DNA of 64,000 nucleotides from assembly GCF_050624435.1 (NCBI RefSeq), contig NC_134546.1, positions 78,595,700 to 78,659,699 on the forward strand, in the 5' to 3' direction. The notes under the pieces were generated by a model. The model was not told the DNA's origin. It saw only the letters and a list, made by a program, of their open reading frames with translations, and searched no databases. Each line of letters begins with the position of its first letter. Position 1 is the first letter of the stretch. The translations under genes and the position numbers were made by a program. This stretch comes from Tenrec ecaudatus (taxonomy: Eukaryota; Chordata; Mammalia; Afrosoricida; Tenrecidae). Shown in pieces: positions 37,300 through 49,728 of the stretch.

Positions 37300-37892
37300 A
37301 CAGAGCTGCTCTGGTTTATCCCGTTGCCTTGACTCATCAGCCTGGGTTCGTTTGCATTTCCTGGAGCTCCCCAGACATTTCCTTATGGGGGAAGACTAAG
37401 TGAGAACCGGCCTGAAAACATGGCAGCTTGCCAGGGTGGCGGGGGGGAGGGCATATCCTAGATTCTTGCATTGAAACTCTTCAAACCAGAAGACAGAGAG
37501 CTGTGACACAAGAGAGAAAATTATGGGGAGAAGCAGCAACAGAGACATGGTGGCAGCAGAACCAAGAGACTGAGACAGAACAGATGGGTTCGCAGACCAC
37601 CGAACAAGAGAGCTCAGTGCATTTGGGCAGGAAGTTAGTAGGTAAAGTGGTGTACATCTGGGTATTTATTTCGGGAACTAGATTTGCCAACCTACACAGA
37701 GCTGGGTGTATTTGGTCTGAGGCTAAGGGGCAGAGTGAGCATCTATCCACAGAGCTAAAAGACATTTGTAACTTTTCCCCATTCAGGACAGAAGCCAAAA
37801 GGCTGCAGGGCCTGCCCTTACCTGCAGGGATGTCTGACAAGATGCTGTCCGAAAGCAGAACTGGACCTTGAGTTATTTGTGATCCTAAATTT
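37300..37892. other. Unassigned sequence
   Basis: A 147-codon plus-strand frame (37428-37871) is open but carries no recognisable domain and its composition looks non-coding. I do not call it a gene. Confidence 0.35.
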
Positions 37893-38475
37893 TGTGTTAG
37901 GGTAGAAAAGTGAACCCTATGTCAAATATAATTTAAGGAAAACATTTATTAAACTTAAGATATAATAAAAGATGCATGTGCGCACGCACCCACACACACC
38001 ATTAGCACAAAGTCAAAATAACAACGGAGGATTCAGTGAGGACCCTGAATAAACAGGGCATAGAATATAAGGCATGCCACAGATCACAATTGGCGCCAGA
38101 TTAATACATCACAGGTACGGATGGGACTGCAGCAGCAGGAATGATTAGGCATGCACATTATTAGATGGAGAGACTTACAAGATAGGTCCAGGGCCTTTGT
38201 AAAAACCCCGTGAAGGCAAGACTCGTGACAATGGCCCCTGTTCTGTCCTCAGGACGTTGACCTCCGTCAAGCATACACCTAGGCAGGCAAGTGGAGAGGG
38301 GCTGGCTGGAAATGAGTGCTGGCAATCTACTTCTAAGGCATTCTCCCCCAGGGGAAGATTATCTACCTGCTTGGTTAATGATCACAGAGAATTTAATGGT
38401 GTCTTAATCAAAGTGGGGACACAGCAAATGGACATTGAGTTGTCACTGTCATCAGCAACCCAAACCTAAAACCTA
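37893..38475 (-). repeat. LTR-like repeat, copy 1
   Basis: Shares an ordered series of motifs with 49729-50430: 'tgtgttagggtagaaaagtg' start, '...atataatttaaggaaaacat', 'ttattaaacttaag', then 'gttgacctccgtcaagcata'. On the minus strand a polyadenylation signal (aataaa) lies near the end that starts with TGT, as in a minus-strand LTR ending ...ACA. The right side is cut by an AfroSINE at 38480. Confidence 0.5.
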
Positions 38476-38479
38476 ACTC

Positions 38480-38668
38480 ACTGACATCAAGTGGATTCCA
38501 AGTATAGCGACCCTTTAGGAGAAGATGGAACTGCTTTTGTGGGTTTCCAAGACTGTAAATCTTTACAAGTGTAGATACCCGATCTTTCACCCCAAGTGTG
38601 ACTTGGAATTTTGAACCACGGACCTTGCAGTTAGCAGCCCAATCTGTAACCACTTCGACACGAGCCTT
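38480..38668 (-). repeat. AfroSINE, minus strand
   Basis: The plus strand reads 'actgacatcaagtggattcc', 'gtatagcgaccctttaggag', 'gggtttccaagactgtaaat' and 'gaccttgcagttagcagccc', a nearly complete reversed AfroSINE. Confidence 0.85.
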
Positions 38669-38669
38669 T

Positions 38670-40700
38670 TGTTAAGTTGGAGTGCTCAGAACTTAAGTTC
38701 TTTTACAATTATGAACAGTTACTTTCCCAGTGAATTCCATCGTTCAAGGAGATGAGCAAAGACCTCGGACGCTGACCATCAGGACAGCCTGGGCCCTTGT
38801 ACACTGGCGCTCTCCTGGGGTCAGACCCCAGGAAATACAGATCCCTCCTGCTTCCCCTCAAGCTCCTATGCCCAGCACTGCCCTCAGCAACCCCAGGGTG
38901 AATGGATTTGGTTCACAACCCAGTCAGAAGTTGAAATCCTTCCTTGTGATATTTCAATGTGCAAGACAGTAGTCACAGATTTCTAGCTCCCTATACTGGC
39001 TCATATTTCTCTGTAGCAAATCTCTGATTTGAAACAGAAGAGGAGTCAATGTTGAGAAAGACATGGCAGGTTCTTCGCCTATACTTCGTGCATTAAATAG
39101 TGACCACCCCCACACCCTGGGATCAAAACCATGCTCCAATCTGAGGGTGTTTGCATTAAACACAGGGCCTACTCTATCTTTACAGAGCAATTTAACTAAT
39201 CTCTCAAATATCGTTTTCAACTTCGGATCCACATTCTACATATACAATACTTATTTTCAGAATAAAATGGAAGTATTTAAGGCCTCAAAATTCTCAAGCT
39301 CCATTGAAGGTAAATATCTTCTTTTCGCCAGCAATCTAACTGAAGGAGTATTTTATGAAGAATGTTCTTTACCAGCTCGTACTGCACCTCAGACCACAAC
39401 CCTTGACATTTCTGCTGAAAGTGATCAAGCTGAATCATGCTCATACATGCCACTCCAACCCATTCTGAGCTGTTCATTAAGTTAACCTGCCTCTATCCTC
39501 TTGCATCCTGTGAATTCTTTAAAATATGTATTGTGTGTGAGGAAATGCCTATGGTTGGGTAGTCCGTTTAAGCACAATAGTGTGGTTACTAGAGATACTT
39601 GCTGTAGAGGTGGACAAGAGAGACAAAGGGACACCAATAGGACATCGGAGATGTACCTTGGCCAAGACAGAGATATCCTAAACAAGAAAACAAGCCAGGG
39701 AAATCTTTATTTGCTACTCTTTAAAGCTATTGTGTTTACAGATGTCCAATTTTCAAGCCTTTGGGAGAGACTGTAGCCTACAGTCAAGGAATAGCAAGGG
39801 TTAGGTAAATGGGTGATGCCAAGAACCAAGGTGAGGGCAGAAGCTTAGATGGATCCAGGAAAGAGATGACTGATCAACCATTGTGTCACCTTGGCCTAGA
39901 TTCTGGATTCCAAGCTCTAGGTAATGCTGGCAGATGGCAAACAACACAAACTTTAGGAGAGGGCTTACTGACTTGGGTTCTAGTGTCCCATCCAGTCTTG
40001 CTCTTCTAGGGAGAAGGAAAAAAGCTAGTGCCTAGGCTTGAACTTCTGAAACATGCTCCACCCAGGAACCTAGTTTGGCAGGAAAACAAAATGAATGTGC
40101 TGGGAAGAGGCTATGCTGGGATAACGTAGGGAGGCATTAGCCTGAGTGGCTCCTTGGATATCATTGGCAATGCCCTTTTGCAACCCCCAGGGTGTCTCTG
40201 AAGGCAGGGCTGTGTGAGGTTGCAGTTAAAGGATAAAGGGTGCAGACTAGTGCTCCTCTAAAACTAATCAGCAATCAGGCTACTAGAGAAAAGCACAATT
40301 TGTTCTAGACTCTCTCATGTATACCAGTCATCAAGCATACCTTGAATATAAGGCTCACCATTTCACCGGGTCTTAAGGATAGACTTCAACTCATGGCTCT
40401 TACATTGGTTGGTTGCAGAGTAAAGTTGGCGTCCAGGCCCCTCCTGAGCAACATTCTTAATTTAAGCTTGACTAAGTTGTAATGCCTTCCAGAAATAATA
40501 ATAAATTATGAAAAAAATACAAAAAAACAGAATGGTGATACTAACAGTCAAGAGATCAATGGCTACATTGTATATATGCATAATTAGGCGTATTTATAGT
40601 ATTTAAGAGCAGGGATCTTACTTTGAGGACAAGGTGCGCCTCACCCAAATCATGGTATTGTCAATTGCATCCTATGTATTGGAAGTTGAACACTGCACAA
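38670..40700. other. No supported gene; unassigned
   Basis: A 140-codon plus frame (39063-39485) and an overlapping minus frame are not recognisable proteins. No repeat family was identified. Confidence 0.35.
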
Positions 40701-40719
40701 GGAAAACTGAAGAATTCAT

Positions 40720-41092
40720 TTGTTTGAATTATAATGCTGTCTAAGAATACTGAAGTAACATTGGTGTCCAAAAGCACAAACCAATCTGTCTTAGAAGAAG
40801 TAAGCTCAGAGTGCTACTTAGAGGTAAAGATAGTGAGAGTTCATATTACATTCTTTGGACAATGTTGTCAGAAGGGAGCAGTCCCTGGAGAAGGATAGAG
40901 TATGTGGTAAAGTAGAAGGGCAGGGACAAATAGGAATCCCCAACTAAATGGATCGACACTGTGATGGCAACAATGGGTTCATCCTAAATTGTGAGTATGG
41001 CAGCGGAGAGGTTAGTGTTTCCTTCTGTTGTCTACTGGGTCCCTATGATGTAGAATTAACTCAATGACATCTAACAACAACAACAACTTCAG
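40720..41092 (+). mobile_element. RTE (BovB-like) 3' end with (CAA)n tail
   Basis: The motifs 'cagtccctggagaaggatag', 'ggtaaagtagaagggcaggg', 'gtttccttctgttgtctact' and 'actcaatgacatctaacaac' followed by (CAA)n are the conserved end of the RTE ORF and its short 3' tail. The coding part is out of frame. Confidence 0.85.
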
Positions 41093-41755
41093 AAACCACT
41101 AATCAGTACCCAAGAAATGCACAAAATACCAGTGTGTTAGTTATGTTTACAAAAGTTATTTCCATGGTAACCGATGCCAAACCTTTCATGCGACATTTTC
41201 AGGAACATAAGCTCGCTTACTAAAAAGAAGGAATGGGTTTCGTGTGTGTGTTTGTGTGTGTGTGTATAACAAAGCAATGGCAAAATCACTGAGGAATCCC
41301 TGCCCCTTATTGATTTACACCAATCTCCTCGAAGTGAGCTGAAGGAAATTCTCTAAGATTCATCCAGCACATCTTATGAGAGAGTATTTCCCAAACTTGG
41401 GCTCAAGTGTGATGGCAGCACACAGTCACTCAGGTGTGAGTGCCTATTTGTCTGTCAAGTGTTGTATAAATCATTTATCTCTCTACACTGAGGAGTCTCA
41501 GCTACACGTCCAGCAGACCCACCTAGAGCAAGTGATCTATGAGAGATGAGTAGGATTCAGGATACTCAGAAGGTCTATCATTACTGAATCAAAATTAAAT
41601 TCCATGAGAAACCTCAAGGTTTACTCTAAGATAGATTAAAGTTGAAGATTCTGTTACCTAGAGACCAGAGTATTCACATAGTATGAATAAACACTTTATG
41701 TTGTGTTATTTAAGTTCAAGTTATTGGGTACAAACATAACCATGGTTGTGAGAGT

Positions 41756-41773
41756 ACATTACTAACATTTTCT
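41756..41773. repeat. 18-bp target site duplication, left copy
   Basis: acattactaacattttct, identical to 41836-41853. Confidence 0.95.
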
Positions 41774-41835
41774 TTCTTTTTTTTTTTTTTTTTTTGCTCA
41801 CAACCTCCTCGCTCGCTGCTAGGTCCTCGCTCCTC
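41774..41835 (-). mobile_element. Very short retroposed insert with T19 tail
   Basis: Sixty-two bases between perfect 18-bp duplications. On the minus strand it is a roughly 40-base body rich in 'gcgagcgagg' followed by a pure run of 19 A (19 T on the plus strand at 41777-41795). This is the structure of an L1-mobilised insertion. The body does not look like the AfroSINE or L1 3' end and I cannot name its source RNA. Confidence 0.88.
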
Positions 41836-41853
41836 ACATTACTAACATTTTCT
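41836..41853. repeat. 18-bp target site duplication, right copy
   Basis: See 41756-41773. Confidence 0.95.
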
Positions 41854-41864
41854 ATGAGACCAGT

Positions 41865-42330
41865 TATAACCTAATACCAAGGTCAGATGATACTTCAAGA
41901 AAACTGCAGACTGATATTGGTAATGGATCTACATGGAAAAGTTCTTAATATTATTGGGAACAGAGTCAGACAACACATCAAAACAATTATATACCATGAT
42001 TAATTGAAACCTGACCTAGAGTTGATTTAATATAAAATAAGCACTGTAATATAGCAATAAATATAAACAAATTATCTTTTTTACATTACAAAAGAATGGA
42101 TAATTATCAAGTATCAAAATAGACACATAAAACATACCAAACAAAGTCAAAGGCTTTTAATGTTAACAAAAACCCTCCACAAAGTTAACATAAAATGGGT
42201 ATATTTCAATATGTTAATATGCTAATAAACATTCCTTTTTTAAAAAAATAAAAAAGTCAAAATGTCAGGCTTAGAGGAAAGAGAAAAAACATCACCACAC
42301 CTCAGAAAAACTACAAAAATATCCACTTTC
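41865..42330 (+). mobile_element. Old L1 ORF2 fragment
   Basis: 'cttcaagaaaactgcagact', '...attatataccatgattaat' and 'tcaaaggcttttaatgttaac' follow the order of L1 ORF2 reverse transcriptase sequence. It is strongly diverged and has no open frame. Confidence 0.7.
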
Positions 42331-42334
42331 ACCA

Positions 42335-43900
42335 GATATTAAAAACTGACTGTATATTAAAACTATATTAATTAGAATAAGATTTTGTAAGGACAAGGCT
42401 GCCACAGAGAAATGAAAATTCCTCTAATCATATCTTCAAGATATGCCATAAATAGGTAATAAATATAAAAACATAGGCTACATTTCAACATGTAAAAATA
42501 ACTTTGGGGACTTAATTCACAAACCATGTATTGCTAAATAACAGCTCCCAGACTATTAACCCTTACACCTTAACATGCTGAGCATCCTGACAACACACTG
42601 ATTATCTCCTCAAATACTGAAACCCTAAGCACCTGAAAAGTCCCTCACCATCCAGAATGGCTATCAATACCCTGAACATTCCCTGATACCAAAAACCAAT
42701 TTAAAATATTTAGCCTAATTCATTTATTCCAATTTAAAAATCAGGAACACAACTTGGAATATATTCTATAACCCAAATCCTAACTTTATAACTCAAAGTC
42801 TCAAATTGAAAAACCAACTCCCAAAACTGTACTGTTTAAATCATAGCTCTATATCTTTTTACCATAATACATAAGCCCTAAGCAACTCAAAACATAAGCT
42901 GGTAGGAAGGACACATTCTAAATATAAAGCCCTTTCCCAGACATCCCGCTTTTGGTGGGAATGTCCTGATTTTTAACAGTTTTTCTCGCATCATGCGGCA
43001 TTTTTTAAAAGTCCCAATTTTTGGAAAGAATGCACAACAAGCTAGGTTATACGGTTTTTGGCTGCCATGTGGCTATTTCACCAGGATATGAGTTTTATCA
43101 ATGGTGTACTGCTGGTGTCCTCCTTTACCAATGTTATAATCTGGACACAATACTTTAATCTCTCCACCAACATCTGACTCTTGACACTTATGTTCTATTT
43201 CTATCCATTGACTCTTGTTCTTAAACAGAGAACATTAATCCCAGGACCTAGATTCCAATTTTACCTACAGACTAACCCATCAAGAAACTCACATTGCTAT
43301 TTATGTATGTGGAGCTATCTTCTCTCTCAGACTTTACCTAAATGTAAGGAACTAAGGTAGGTCTAAATGTAAGGAACTAAGGTAGGTAGACAGACAAAAC
43401 CAGGAACCACAGGCACATTTTCAGTAAATTATTAAATCATTTTCATCTGATTCATAGAAGTCAAAATAAAGTGGTTTATAAATGTTTATATATGATAACA
43501 ACATCATGTCCATATCACAGGTGTCTTGTGGATCTCCCCTCTACTCTGTCCTGGCCTCAAAGAATCTTTTCTGTTTCAGACATATGCAGGGATGTTACCC
43601 AATAAGCAAGGTGCCTGAGGGTTCAGTTGTAGTGATTTACTAATTTTTACATCCCAATTTCATCTGGTTTCTTCCTCAAAGATGTAGTGAAACCCATGTT
43701 AAATAAGGCATATTAATTATTGCTTATTTTGTCATCGACCCCATCCCTCCCCTCATTCCCAGAGTTCACTCAGGTCACAAAAGATGCAGGAGGCAGAAAA
43801 TTAAAGGTACATACACTGGAACCACTGTATCCATTTTTCAAAACTAACAGTGGCCTTTTGCTGAGACCTAGGGAAAGGGCTCAGAAAATGATTTTATATA
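42335..43900. other. No gene seen; AT-rich, with one odd motif block
   Basis: Most of this is AT-rich and unassigned. A block at about 42940-43070 with 'catcccgcttttggtgggaa', 'tcctgatttttaacagtttt' and 'aaaagtcccaatttttggaa' looks like a structured repeat, perhaps a DNA transposon end, but I cannot name it. Confidence 0.35.
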
Positions 43901-43938
43901 CCTCCTCTACCGGTGTGCACTGATAACCCTAAAATATT

Positions 43939-43947
43939 TGGCTCCAG
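43939..43947. repeat. Target site duplication of the UBE2E3 retrocopy, left
   Basis: tggctccag, repeated at 45155-45163 directly after the poly-A. Confidence 0.7.
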
Positions 43948-45154
<1,207 letters not shown>

Positions 45155-45163
45155 TGGCTCCAG
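45155..45163. repeat. Target site duplication of the UBE2E3 retrocopy, right
   Basis: tggctccag; see 43939-43947. Confidence 0.7.
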
Positions 45164-45498
45164 GCGATCTTTAAATCTGTGTGGACCAATAGCTTAACCT
45201 CACAGGACATACATCAAGTGGGGTATGTCTTCACCCCAAAACCCCAAACTGGAAATATGTCAATCCTAAGGACACTCTGTGTGTCCAGTGCCAGGGACTC
45301 CCTGTCAGAGCACACTGGGGTTCTCCTCTCATGGAGAAGTAAGTCCTCAAAGACTTACTCATGATAACAACAGCGGGCCAACCCCTCTCAGACGTAACCT
45401 GTGAAATGCTGACCAAGCACCCTGGCACATGGATATCTCAATGAACTCTGAATGAAAGTGAGAACTTGGTGTGGACCAATTAGCAACTAAGCAGTCAT

Positions 45499-45606
45499 TA
45501 GTGGAAAATGATTATGGCAGCAAATGTACAAATGTACTTGACACAATGGATGCATGTATGGATTGTGATGATAATTCTATGAGCCCCCGATAAAATGATT
45601 TTTTAA
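45499..45606 (+). mobile_element. L1 3' end, very short
   Basis: Only the last 100 bases: 'gcatgtatggattgtgatga', 'atgagcccccgataaaatga', then T/A-rich tail. Confidence 0.85.
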
Positions 45607-45609
45607 AAG

Positions 45610-46380
45610 AAGGATTTATGAACTAAAGACCAGTTTAGTGCAATGAAAGAACTCTATGGATAAAGATAAAAAAGCAAAAATTCCTACAGAACAAGAATAA
45701 TTAGACAGCTTGACAAAGAAGATTTAGACAAACTAGAGATTTCCTCTGGCCAGATAGATTGGGCACAAGAATCCTAGGGAAGATCATCAACGCTCAGAGG
45801 AAAAACCATTTTTCAGTACAGAATTTTAAAACCAGCCACACTATCAACAGAAGAGCACTCCACCCCCTCCCAAATAAAGGGATTTCCAGCCACATTAAAA
45901 AAATGTGGACACGTCATCTCCAGGATGATGGCATAGGACTGAATACCTTTGACCTTATTCGCAGGGGCTTCCAGAGGCAAAAGACATCATTTCTCCCTGA
46001 GCCTGTATTACATACCTACTGGATGAGGGTACCTGGACTAGGATAGGTCCACGTGCCCAGGTTCCAGGGTCTTTTACCTGACCCTGATCTGAGATCCACA
46101 TCTGAGATCCACATCTGCCCCAATTTCAGCACCTTGAATAATCTGTCTCCAGGATCACCTTGGTCTGAACTCAAACTGGGAAATAAAGGGGAGGCCAGCG
46201 GCAGATTAAATGGTAACCACCAAGAAATACATGATCAATAAATCAATATAATTTTTCCTCCAGCTGCCTTCCTTATTAGAACAGCCATCCTGGGGCTTGC
46301 AGTGGATTACTCAATATAACCTGATGTTTGTGCTACGAATATGCAGACTTCATGAAGACCTGATTAGTCATCTATAGAGA
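45610..46380. other. No supported gene
   Basis: 'gaagatttagacaaactaga' near 45719 may be diverged L1 ORF2 sequence. A tandem 'gagatccacatct' pair lies at about 46091-46115. Frames here are unsupported. Confidence 0.35.
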
Positions 46381-46394
46381 AGGTGCTATATCTG

Positions 46395-46443
46395 TAAATC
46401 CATAGCTGGAAAGTGGGACATGGCCAGCTATTACTGTGTGAGA
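46395..46443 (+). pseudogene. IGHV remnant, end of framework 3 only
   Basis: 'gacatggccagctattactg' followed by TGTGAGA reads D-x-A-x-YYC-x-R, the end of a V exon, directly before a recombination signal. The rest of the V exon is not recognisable. Here the framework 3 cysteine (TGT) is kept, unlike the copy at 1.1 kb. Confidence 0.8.
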
Positions 46444-46482
46444 CACGGTGAGGGAAGTCAGGGTGAACCCAGGAACAAACCT
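46444..46482 (+). other. Recombination signal of the IGHV remnant
   Basis: Heptamer CACGGTG (46444-46450, one change from consensus), a spacer of 22-23 bases resembling the IGHV spacer ('agggaagtca...aaccca'), and nonamer-like 'gaacaaacc' (46473-46481). Confidence 0.75.
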
Positions 46483-46489
46483 CACCTTC

Positions 46490-47340
46490 AGGAACGGGCT
46501 ACAGGGGGTGCTTATGATCATGTGAGCACAAGAACTAGCCTCTGAGGCAGTTAGAGATGTGTTGTCAGGGTGGGTTTCCTGTTGTAGTCTCAGAATTCTC
46601 AGTTTCATAGTTTTCTCCAAGAAAACATCTCTATTTGTATTCTTATGTTCCAAAGCCCTGAGATCTATAAATTCAACCATCGGGCTTCCTTAGAAGTTAA
46701 AATAACCTGTGTATGAACTATTTGCCTTCAGAGATCATCACTTCAGTCAGAACCAGTTTTCATTTAAGAGAAAGTATAGAAATCGATGACCAGAAAAGGT
46801 GTTAACTGCAGGTCGGAAGGGAGTGACCTCACCTAGGTTGTAAACAAACCCTAGAAAAGCAGCTGCCTTAGAGAAGTGCTTAACGTGTCTTATAATTCTG
46901 TGCCTCTCTCTCATAGCTGTGAATATAACATTTGTAATAGGGGAAATGTTACTGTCCTACAGCAATGTCACAAGAAATAATCTTCAGCTTTATGAAGATT
47001 CCTTAACAGCTGTTAACACCTTTATAACAGGGAAGATATGTGTGTACTGACTGGAAGACAATGAACATCTAATAATCTGGACACACTCTAAACCCATACT
47101 GGAGGGAAGGGTACACAAGGGAAACAGAGTTGCCTTGCTGAATAATACAAGTCATTTAAAACACAGCATGAGCAAAAGTGCAAAATTGTTCATATTAGGA
47201 CCCTGAAACGTGGAATTAGTTTCCACCCATTTTGTTAGAAAAGTCGTGGATTTAGAGTCCTGTAGTTTTCTGTGTAGTGTTGAAGCTTCTCATATACTGA
47301 TGAATGAATGAACTAAAACAAAAAACTTCTGTGAACAGAA
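46490..47340. other. IGHV 3' flank, no gene seen
   Basis: Parts around 46890-46970 resemble 1340-1420. No coding signal. Confidence 0.45.
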
Positions 47341-47465
47341 ACACAAAAATAATTCTCATTAAGAGTCACCAAGTCAGAATGATGGGGGCAAAATATGTGC
47401 TTGACGCAATGGATGCATATATGGATTACGACAAGAGTTCTATGAGCCCCTAATAAAATGATTTA

Positions 47466-47522
<57 letters not shown>

Positions 47523-47895
47523 GAATCACCATGTCTATAATGCAAAACATATCATCTTGCAAAATCTACATTAGTCAGTGAAGAAGCCCTACTTCTCCAG
47601 TGGTTAAATGATTGGCAGCTTGATAAAATGAAAGCAGTTGAGTCCCACAAGGTGGCAATCTGTTCACATACAAATTACAGCCAAGAAACCAGGAAAAGTT
47701 CAAGGCCCCATGACATCACTAACAGAATGCACTGGAGTGCCCCTGAGAACAATAAGCCAGTGAATAAAACAAGCCTTGTATCAATAACACTTGGATAAAA
47801 GGTTAGAACATTTAAGTTCTACCATGCAGTGGGGCAGAGAAAATGGTCACCTATTTTAAATAAGATGATATCTTACTACATATAAGAATTATATA
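47340..47895 (+). repeat. Duplicated IGHV-flank segment, copy B
   Basis: Paralogue of 8975-9712. It shares an AfroSINE-like unit (about 47583-47750) but lacks the 343-bp DNA transposon. It carries instead a short L1 3' end with (TAA)n tail at 47378-47519. Confidence 0.85.
47378..47519 (+). mobile_element. L1 3' end with expanded (TAA)n tail
   Basis: About 90 bases of L1 3' UTR ending 'gagcccctaataaaatgatt', followed by about 17 TAA units (47467-47518). It is bounded by near-repeats 'aagagtcacc' and 'aagaatcacc', and the matching uninterrupted site in copy A shows that it is an insertion. Confidence 0.85.
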
Positions 47896-48082
47896 TCTGT
47901 ATGTTGCCTTGTACTAGGAATAATTATAGCGCATTTTTTTAAATTAGGAGCTAACATCGGGACATAGTTCTACCCAGTAAAATGTAACAAATTGATAAAG
48001 AAAGTTACCAAAGGAAATAAATCAAAAGGATAAAAAGAATTTACATACTTAGAATTTGGTTGCAAAAAACATTTTCTGTATC

Positions 48083-48090
48083 CACTAGGA
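48083..48090. repeat. 8-bp target site duplication, left
   Basis: cactagga, identical to 48564-48571; eight bases is the hAT hallmark. Confidence 0.93.
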
Positions 48091-48563
48091 TAGTGGTTGT
48101 TAACCTTCCTAATGCCACGACCCTTTAATACAGTTCCTCATTTTGTGGTGACCCCAACCATAAAATTATTTCCGTTGCTATTTCATAATTGTAATTTTGA
48201 TATTGTTATGAATTGTAATTATCTGCAGGATGTATTTTCCTTGCTACAAATTGACCATAATTAAAACAGTGATTAATCATAGAAATAACATGTGAATATA
48301 TTGTGAAATGGTTATTTCTAATTACAAAGAAATGAAATTTTGTCTTGAATCATTGTATAACATGGGTAAGAGTCTTCACCTCCGGGTACTCATATGTGGC
48401 GAATCTGCATGCGGGTGGATCTGCCTGGAGACAGATAGAGAAACAGTGTCTTAGCTCCTGAGACCATCGAAAATATGTGTCTTCCCATGGTCTCAAGTAA
48501 CCCCTGTGAAAGGGTTGTTCGACTCCCCCAAAGGGGTAGCAACCCACAGGTTGAGAACCGCTG
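48091..48563 (-). mobile_element. SPIN-type non-autonomous hAT transposon, full length
   Basis: Starts TAGTGGTTGTTAACCTTCC and ends GGTTGAGAACCGCTG, imperfect inverted repeats of the SPIN termini (CAGTGGTTCTCAACC in the family). The interior has the expected 'ctccgggtactcatatgtgg' and 'tgaccataattaaaacagtg' blocks. It has no transposase and depends on a partner in trans. The strand is arbitrary; it is set by the usual drawing of the family. Confidence 0.92.
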
Positions 48564-48571
48564 CACTAGGA
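48564..48571. repeat. 8-bp target site duplication, right
   Basis: cactagga; see 48083-48090. Confidence 0.93.
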
Positions 48572-48671
48572 TAAAAGATAAAGAACCGATTTAAATTCTA
48601 TGACACTGTGAAAATAAAATAACAAAAATGTGCTGACCTTCAGGACATGTGTAAATAAAATATGTTAATGC

Positions 48672-48815
48672 ACAAAACCCAAAGTCACTGCCATCAAGAC
48701 AGTTCTGACTCATAGTGACGTTATTGGAGAGAGGAAAACTACCCTGTGGATTTTCAAAACTGAAACTCTGAAACTCATTACAGGTGAAGAAAACCTAATT
48801 CTTTTTCCAGATTTA
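48672..48815 (-). repeat. AfroSINE fragment, minus strand
   Basis: 'aacccaaagtcactgccatc' and 'gttctgactcatagtgacgt' are the reversed 3' half of AfroSINE; the head is missing. Confidence 0.75.
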
Positions 48816-48819
48816 AACA

Positions 48820-49728
48820 TAAAAGAACCTGAAACATCAATAAATAATTGCTGGATTCTGAAAATTAAGAGAATATAAAAATTGAGTGGACTTTACATCT
48901 GGGCTAGCAATGTGCTAAGAGCCAAGAGGAATGGTATGGGGGTGGTAGCAGTGGATTGAAGAGTGCAGTGATAAAGAGAGTTGAGCCAAATAGGATCAAT
49001 CTCTGAGGTGAGGTTTATTTGGGGAGACATCCCCAAGTGGGACTCTTCACACTCCCAGTGGAAAGTTACTGCATCAGCAGAAATTAGGAGACACATCCGG
49101 GGGGTGGGGGGCTATCTTAGAGATTAAAGTCTTAGCACCCCAGTTAGTAAAGGTGTATGGATAACAGTGATTGCCTAACGTCAAATTGGAGGGTCTCCCC
49201 ATAGATCAAGCCTCCATTGAATTATTTCTTATTAAGCAAGGACATAGGTTAAATTTGCCTAGAGGTAGAGGAAGTGGGAAAGTGGACGACCTGCACCATT
49301 CTCCAGCCAATCCAGGGTGTTCTATATTCCTTATGTTTAGCCCGGACTGCCTACATCAGATGGCCCTGGACCAGTCTTGTAAAATGTTCTGACAATATAG
49401 ATGTCCCAATTATGGTCCTGTCCTTGCTTCTGTAGTCCCACCTTTAACAATGATTGTCCGTCAATCATGAACTTGTGACAGTTTCCTTTGTTCTAATATT
49501 ATTTACTGTAATTAGATTCCCAACCTGAATGTTTCCTTGAACTGCACTAATGATCTCCTTCATCTGGGTGACGTCTGTTTGCGTCTTTGTATTCTCTTTG
49601 TCACAATTAAGACTTAAAACATGTTCTCCTTAAATTACATTTGAGCTTGGAGTCCCTTTTTCAGTCTAAAACAGAGCACAAGCTGATTTCTGGTGGGCAG
49701 AATTGATGGACAGGACATGCAGGAAAGA
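48820..49728. other. Unassigned sequence
   Basis: A 'gaggtttatttggggagaca' stretch at 49008-49027 could be a reversed polyadenylation region of an old LTR. No gene is supported. Confidence 0.3.

Noticed and set aside
37428..37871. A 147-codon frame
   Set aside because: No motif, no splice context, no known homologue that I recognise. It may be chance.
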